Source: Syntrophomonas sp. (GTDB lineage: Bacteria; Bacillota; Syntrophomonadia; Syntrophomonadales; Syntrophomonadaceae). From it: a stretch of 16,499 nt of DNA. Made by a program: the position numbers and the translations under genes. This document shows, piece after piece, positions 14,126 to 16,499 of this stretch (within the stretch, counting starts at the first letter, position 1; the number at the start of each line of letters is the position of its first letter). Location of the stretch: positions 4,116 through 20,614 of the forward strand of contig DLUN01000043.1 of assembly GCA_003444615.1 (NCBI GenBank), written 5' to 3'. Below the pieces are notes generated by a model. That model made no database searches. It worked only from the letters and a program-made list of their open reading frames with translations, and had not been told where the DNA came from.

Positions 14126-14160
14126 ACTTGGCCGATTTGTAGGACAGTTTAATCGCCCAA

Positions 14161-16269
14161 CTAGTTGCGCTTCGCCTGTTTGAGAACAGCTTTGCGAGAA
14201 AGGTTCACCCGTCCTTGTTTATCAATTTCGGTAACTTTAACTTGAATCTGATCACCGATGTTGACTACATCGGTTACTTTGTTTACTCTTTCCTCAGCCA
14301 ACTGTGATATGTGGACCAAGCCTTCCTTACCTTGTGTACCAAGAACACCAGGAATGATCTCCACAAAGGCACCGAAGTCCATTATCCTTTTCACTGTGCC
14401 TGTATAGGTTTTACCCACTTCAACTTCGGCTATAATGGAATCAATGTAGAATTTGGCTTTTTTAGCAGCTTCTTCGTCAGTGGCCATAATAAATAGGGTG
14501 CCATCATCTTCGATATCAATCTTACAGCCGGTTTCATCTACTATTTTGTGGATGGTTTTGCCGCCGGGACCTATTATCTCCCGTATTTTGTCAACCGGTA
14601 CTGTCATGCGAGTCAGCCGTGGAGCATAAGGTGAAAGCTCACCACTAGGCTTATCAATTACCTCCATCATTTTGCCCATAATAAACATGCGTCCTTTTCG
14701 GGCTTTCTCCAGGGCAGTAGCGACTATTTCCTTATTAACCCCGGTAATTTTGATATCCATTTGGATGGCGGTAACACCAACTTCAGTACCAGCTAACTTG
14801 AAATCCATATCTCCCAGGGCATCTTCAATTCCTTGGATATCAGTTATAACAGCGAACTTATCCTCACGTTTAACCAAACCCATGGCAACTCCAGCTACAT
14901 GCCGTTTAATGGGTACACCGGCATGCATAAGGGACAAGGAACTTCCACATACACTGGCCATGGAACTGGAACCGTTAGACTCCAATACTTCTGACACCAC
15001 TCTAATAGTATAAGGGAACTCTTCTTCGCTGGGCAGAACTGCCAGCAAGGCCCGTTCGGCCAGAGCCCCATGACCGATTTCTCTGCGCCCAGGCCCGCGC
15101 ATGGGACGTACTTCGCCTACGCTGTAGGGCGGGAAATTGTAATGGTGAATATAGCGTTTAGATTCTTCAATGCCAAGACCATCTAAGATTTGCTCTTCAC
15201 TGGCGGCTCCTAAGGTTGTAACCGACAATACCTGAGTTTGTCCCCGAGTAAATAAAGCTGAACCATGGGGGCGAGGGAGAAAGCCCACCTCACAGGTTAC
15301 CTGCCTAATTTCATCTAATTCCCGACCGTCAACACGTTCCCCATCATCAATCAGCATGCTGCGTACAATGTCTTTTAATATATCGTCCAGTAGAGCGTCA
15401 ATTTCGCCAATATGGTCTGGATACAATTCTGTGAAGTGCTCTATAATGGAGTCTTTAGCTTGATCCATAGAGGCTTCCCGTAACTTTTTATCCGGGTTAC
15501 GAACTGCTTTATCGAGGATAGGGGTGGCATAAGTACGCACTTCTTCCTCAATAGCTTCATTAACACCAAAGGTTTTTACTTCGAATTTGGGAACTTTTAG
15601 TTCCTCGATGATAGTTTCCTGAAAAGTACATAACCGTTTGATTTCTTCATGGGCAAAGAAAATCGCATTCAAAACCTGTTCTTCAGGTATTTCGTTGGCA
15701 CTGCCTTCTACCATCATTATGGCATCGCGGGTTCCAGCTACCGTAATGTGCATATCGCTTTTACGGGTCTCTTCGACAGTTGGATTAATAACTAACTGTC
15801 CGTCCACCATGCCTACCACTACTCCAGCAATAGGCCCCTCAAAGGGTATGTTGGAGATATTGATTGCTATTGAAGCCCCAATCATAGCAGTTACATCAGG
15901 TGGATTGTCTTTTTCCACTGACAGGACTGTGGCTACTATATGAACATCGTTGCGAAAACCATCAGGAAACAGCGGACGAATAGGGCGATCTATCAATCGG
16001 GCAGACAAGGTAGCTAGTTCAGTAGCTCTTCCTTCCCGCTTGATGAATCCTCCTGGTATTTTTCCAGCAGCATATTGTTTTTCTTCATAGTCAACCGTTA
16101 GCGGAAAGAAGTCGATACCTTCACGGGGTTCTTTGGAGGCGGTGGCAGTGACTAAAACCACAGTGTCTCCATATCTTACCACAGCTGCTCCATTAGCCTG
16201 CTTAGCAACCTGTCCCACCTCTATAACCAGCGGGCGGCCAGCTACTTCTGTTTGATACTTGTGAATAAT
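14161..16269 (-). CDS. pnp: Polyribonucleotide nucleotidyltransferase (PNPase)
   Basis: This phosphorolytic 3'-5' exoribonuclease carries two RNase PH domains separated by a helical linker, then a KH domain ([14 protein letters not shown]) and an S1 domain ([20 protein letters not shown]). With the start at ATT (16267-16269) it is 702 residues, normal for the family. The usual-start call at GTG 16216-16218 begins at GQVAKQANG and drops 17 residues. Those residues, including [15 protein letters not shown], match the conserved first strands. AGGAGG (16278-16283) lies 8 bases before this ATT, a stop codon lies just beyond, and no ATG, GTG or TTG occurs in between. The gene follows rpsO, as in Bacillus and E. 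coli. Confidence 0.95.
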   Translation of the reverse strand: MIHKYQTEVAGRPLVIEVGQVAKQANGAAVVRYGDTVVLVTATASKEPREGIDFFPLTVDYEEKQYAAGKIPGGFIKREGRATELATLSARLIDRPIRPLFPDGFRNDVHIVATVLSVEKDNPPDVTAMIGASIAINISNIPFEGPIAGVVVGMVDGQLVINPTVEETRKSDMHITVAGTRDAIMMVEGSANEIPEEQVLNAIFFAHEEIKRLCTFQETIIEELKVPKFEVKTFGVNEAIEEEVRTYATPILDKAVRNPDKKLREASMDQAKDSIIEHFTELYPDHIGEIDALLDDILKDIVRSMLIDDGERVDGRELDEIRQVTCEVGFLPRPHGSALFTRGQTQVLSVTTLGAASEEQILDGLGIEESKRYIHHYNFPPYSVGEVRPMRGPGRREIGHGALAERALLAVLPSEEEFPYTIRVVSEVLESNGSSSMASVCGSSLSLMHAGVPIKRHVAGVAMGLVKREDKFAVITDIQGIEDALGDMDFKLAGTEVGVTAIQMDIKITGVNKEIVATALEKARKGRMFIMGKMMEVIDKPSGELSPYAPRLTRMTVPVDKIREIIGPGGKTIHKIVDETGCKIDIEDDGTLFIMATDEEAAKKAKFYIDSIIAEVEVGKTYTGTVKRIMDFGAFVEIIPGVLGTQGKEGLVHISQLAEERVNKVTDVVNIGDQIQVKVTEIDKQGRVNLSRKAVLKQAKRN

Positions 16270-16301
16270 AAGTTATTCCTCCTTTCTAAATGAATAAAGT
16301 T

Positions 16302-16323
16302 AAAGAGCGGAAAGCCGCTCTTT
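16302..16323 (-). terminator. Strong hairpin between rpsO and pnp
   Basis: AAAGAGCGG (16302-16310) pairs perfectly with CCGCTCTTT (16315-16323) around a 4-base loop; it overlaps the last bases of the rpsO stop codon. The T tract on the minus strand is poor, so it may serve as a weak attenuator or an RNase processing site rather than a full terminator. Confidence 0.6.
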
Positions 16324-16499
16324 ACCTGCGTAACCCAAGTTTAGTTACGATGCTCCGATAGCGTTCGAAGTCCTTCTTCTTCAAATAGTCAAGAAGGGAA
16401 CGCCTCTGTCCAACCATCTTTAACAGCCCCCGGCGGGAGTGGAAATCTTTTTTGTTTTGCTTCAGATGTTCATTGAGATAATTTATGCGTTCAGTTAAG
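16322..16499 (-). CDS. rpsO: 30S ribosomal protein S15, C-terminal part
   Basis: The last 58 codons are in the window; the 5' end lies beyond the right edge. The translation [20 protein letters not shown], then [20 protein letters not shown], ending [12 protein letters not shown] and stop, is the conserved C-terminal two-thirds of S15, which binds 16S rRNA. The pairing rpsO-pnp is the classic order, seen here with a hairpin between them. Confidence 0.97.
   Translation of the reverse strand, partial: LTERINYLNEHLKQNKKDFHSRRGLLKMVGQRRSLLDYLKKKDFERYRSIVTKLGLRR

Overview
The window looks like chromosomal DNA from a low-to-moderate GC, endospore-forming anaerobic Firmicute (Clostridia). The evidence is an alpha/beta small acid-soluble spore protein gene, a YlmC/YmxH-type gene, and the Bacillus-like gene block rpsO-pnp-ylxY-mlpA-ymxH. 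Oxygen-sensitive radical SAM enzymes and an apparent selenoprotein fit an anaerobe. A Syntrophomonas-like lineage is a guess only. Almost every gene is on the minus strand; only the spore protein gene and the small selenoprotein gene after it are on the plus strand.

Layout from low to high coordinates. 1-76 is the start of an unidentified exported protein with a long leader. 506-2090 holds a DUF47 (PhoU-like) protein and a radical SAM protein. 2238-2681 (plus) holds the spore protein and a 64-residue DUF1858-type redox protein. The latter is interrupted by an in-frame TGA in a Cys-X-X-TGA motif, with a SECIS-like hairpin just downstream. 2742-5296 is a metal-responsive ArsR/CadC repressor plus P1B metal-exporting ATPase operon, with a clear promoter and operator. 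5458-6956 is an aminomutase whose substrate residues fit glutamate 2,3-aminomutase rather than lysine 2,3-aminomutase. It is preceded by a c-di-AMP (ydaO-type) riboswitch, a strong promoter and a ribosome-site-masking hairpin. 6953-8832 is guaB followed by a coupled MgtC/SapB-like membrane protein gene. 8925-13960 is a cell-envelope and sporulation-linked run: VanW-like protein, YlxY deacetylase homologue, D,D-carboxypeptidase, M16 peptidase, dUTPase, YlmC/YmxH and a small HTH protein. 14161-16499 holds pnp and the C-terminal part of rpsO.

Two points stand out. First, the selenoprotein would be missed by standard gene calling, which splits it at the TGA. Second, the c-di-AMP riboswitch in front of glutamate 2,3-aminomutase suggests that the osmotic second messenger controls synthesis of the compatible solute beta-glutamate. 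In addition, pnp seems to lack any ATG, GTG or TTG start at its conserved N terminus and probably starts at ATT. Several annotated starts were moved to internal codons with good ribosome binding sites.
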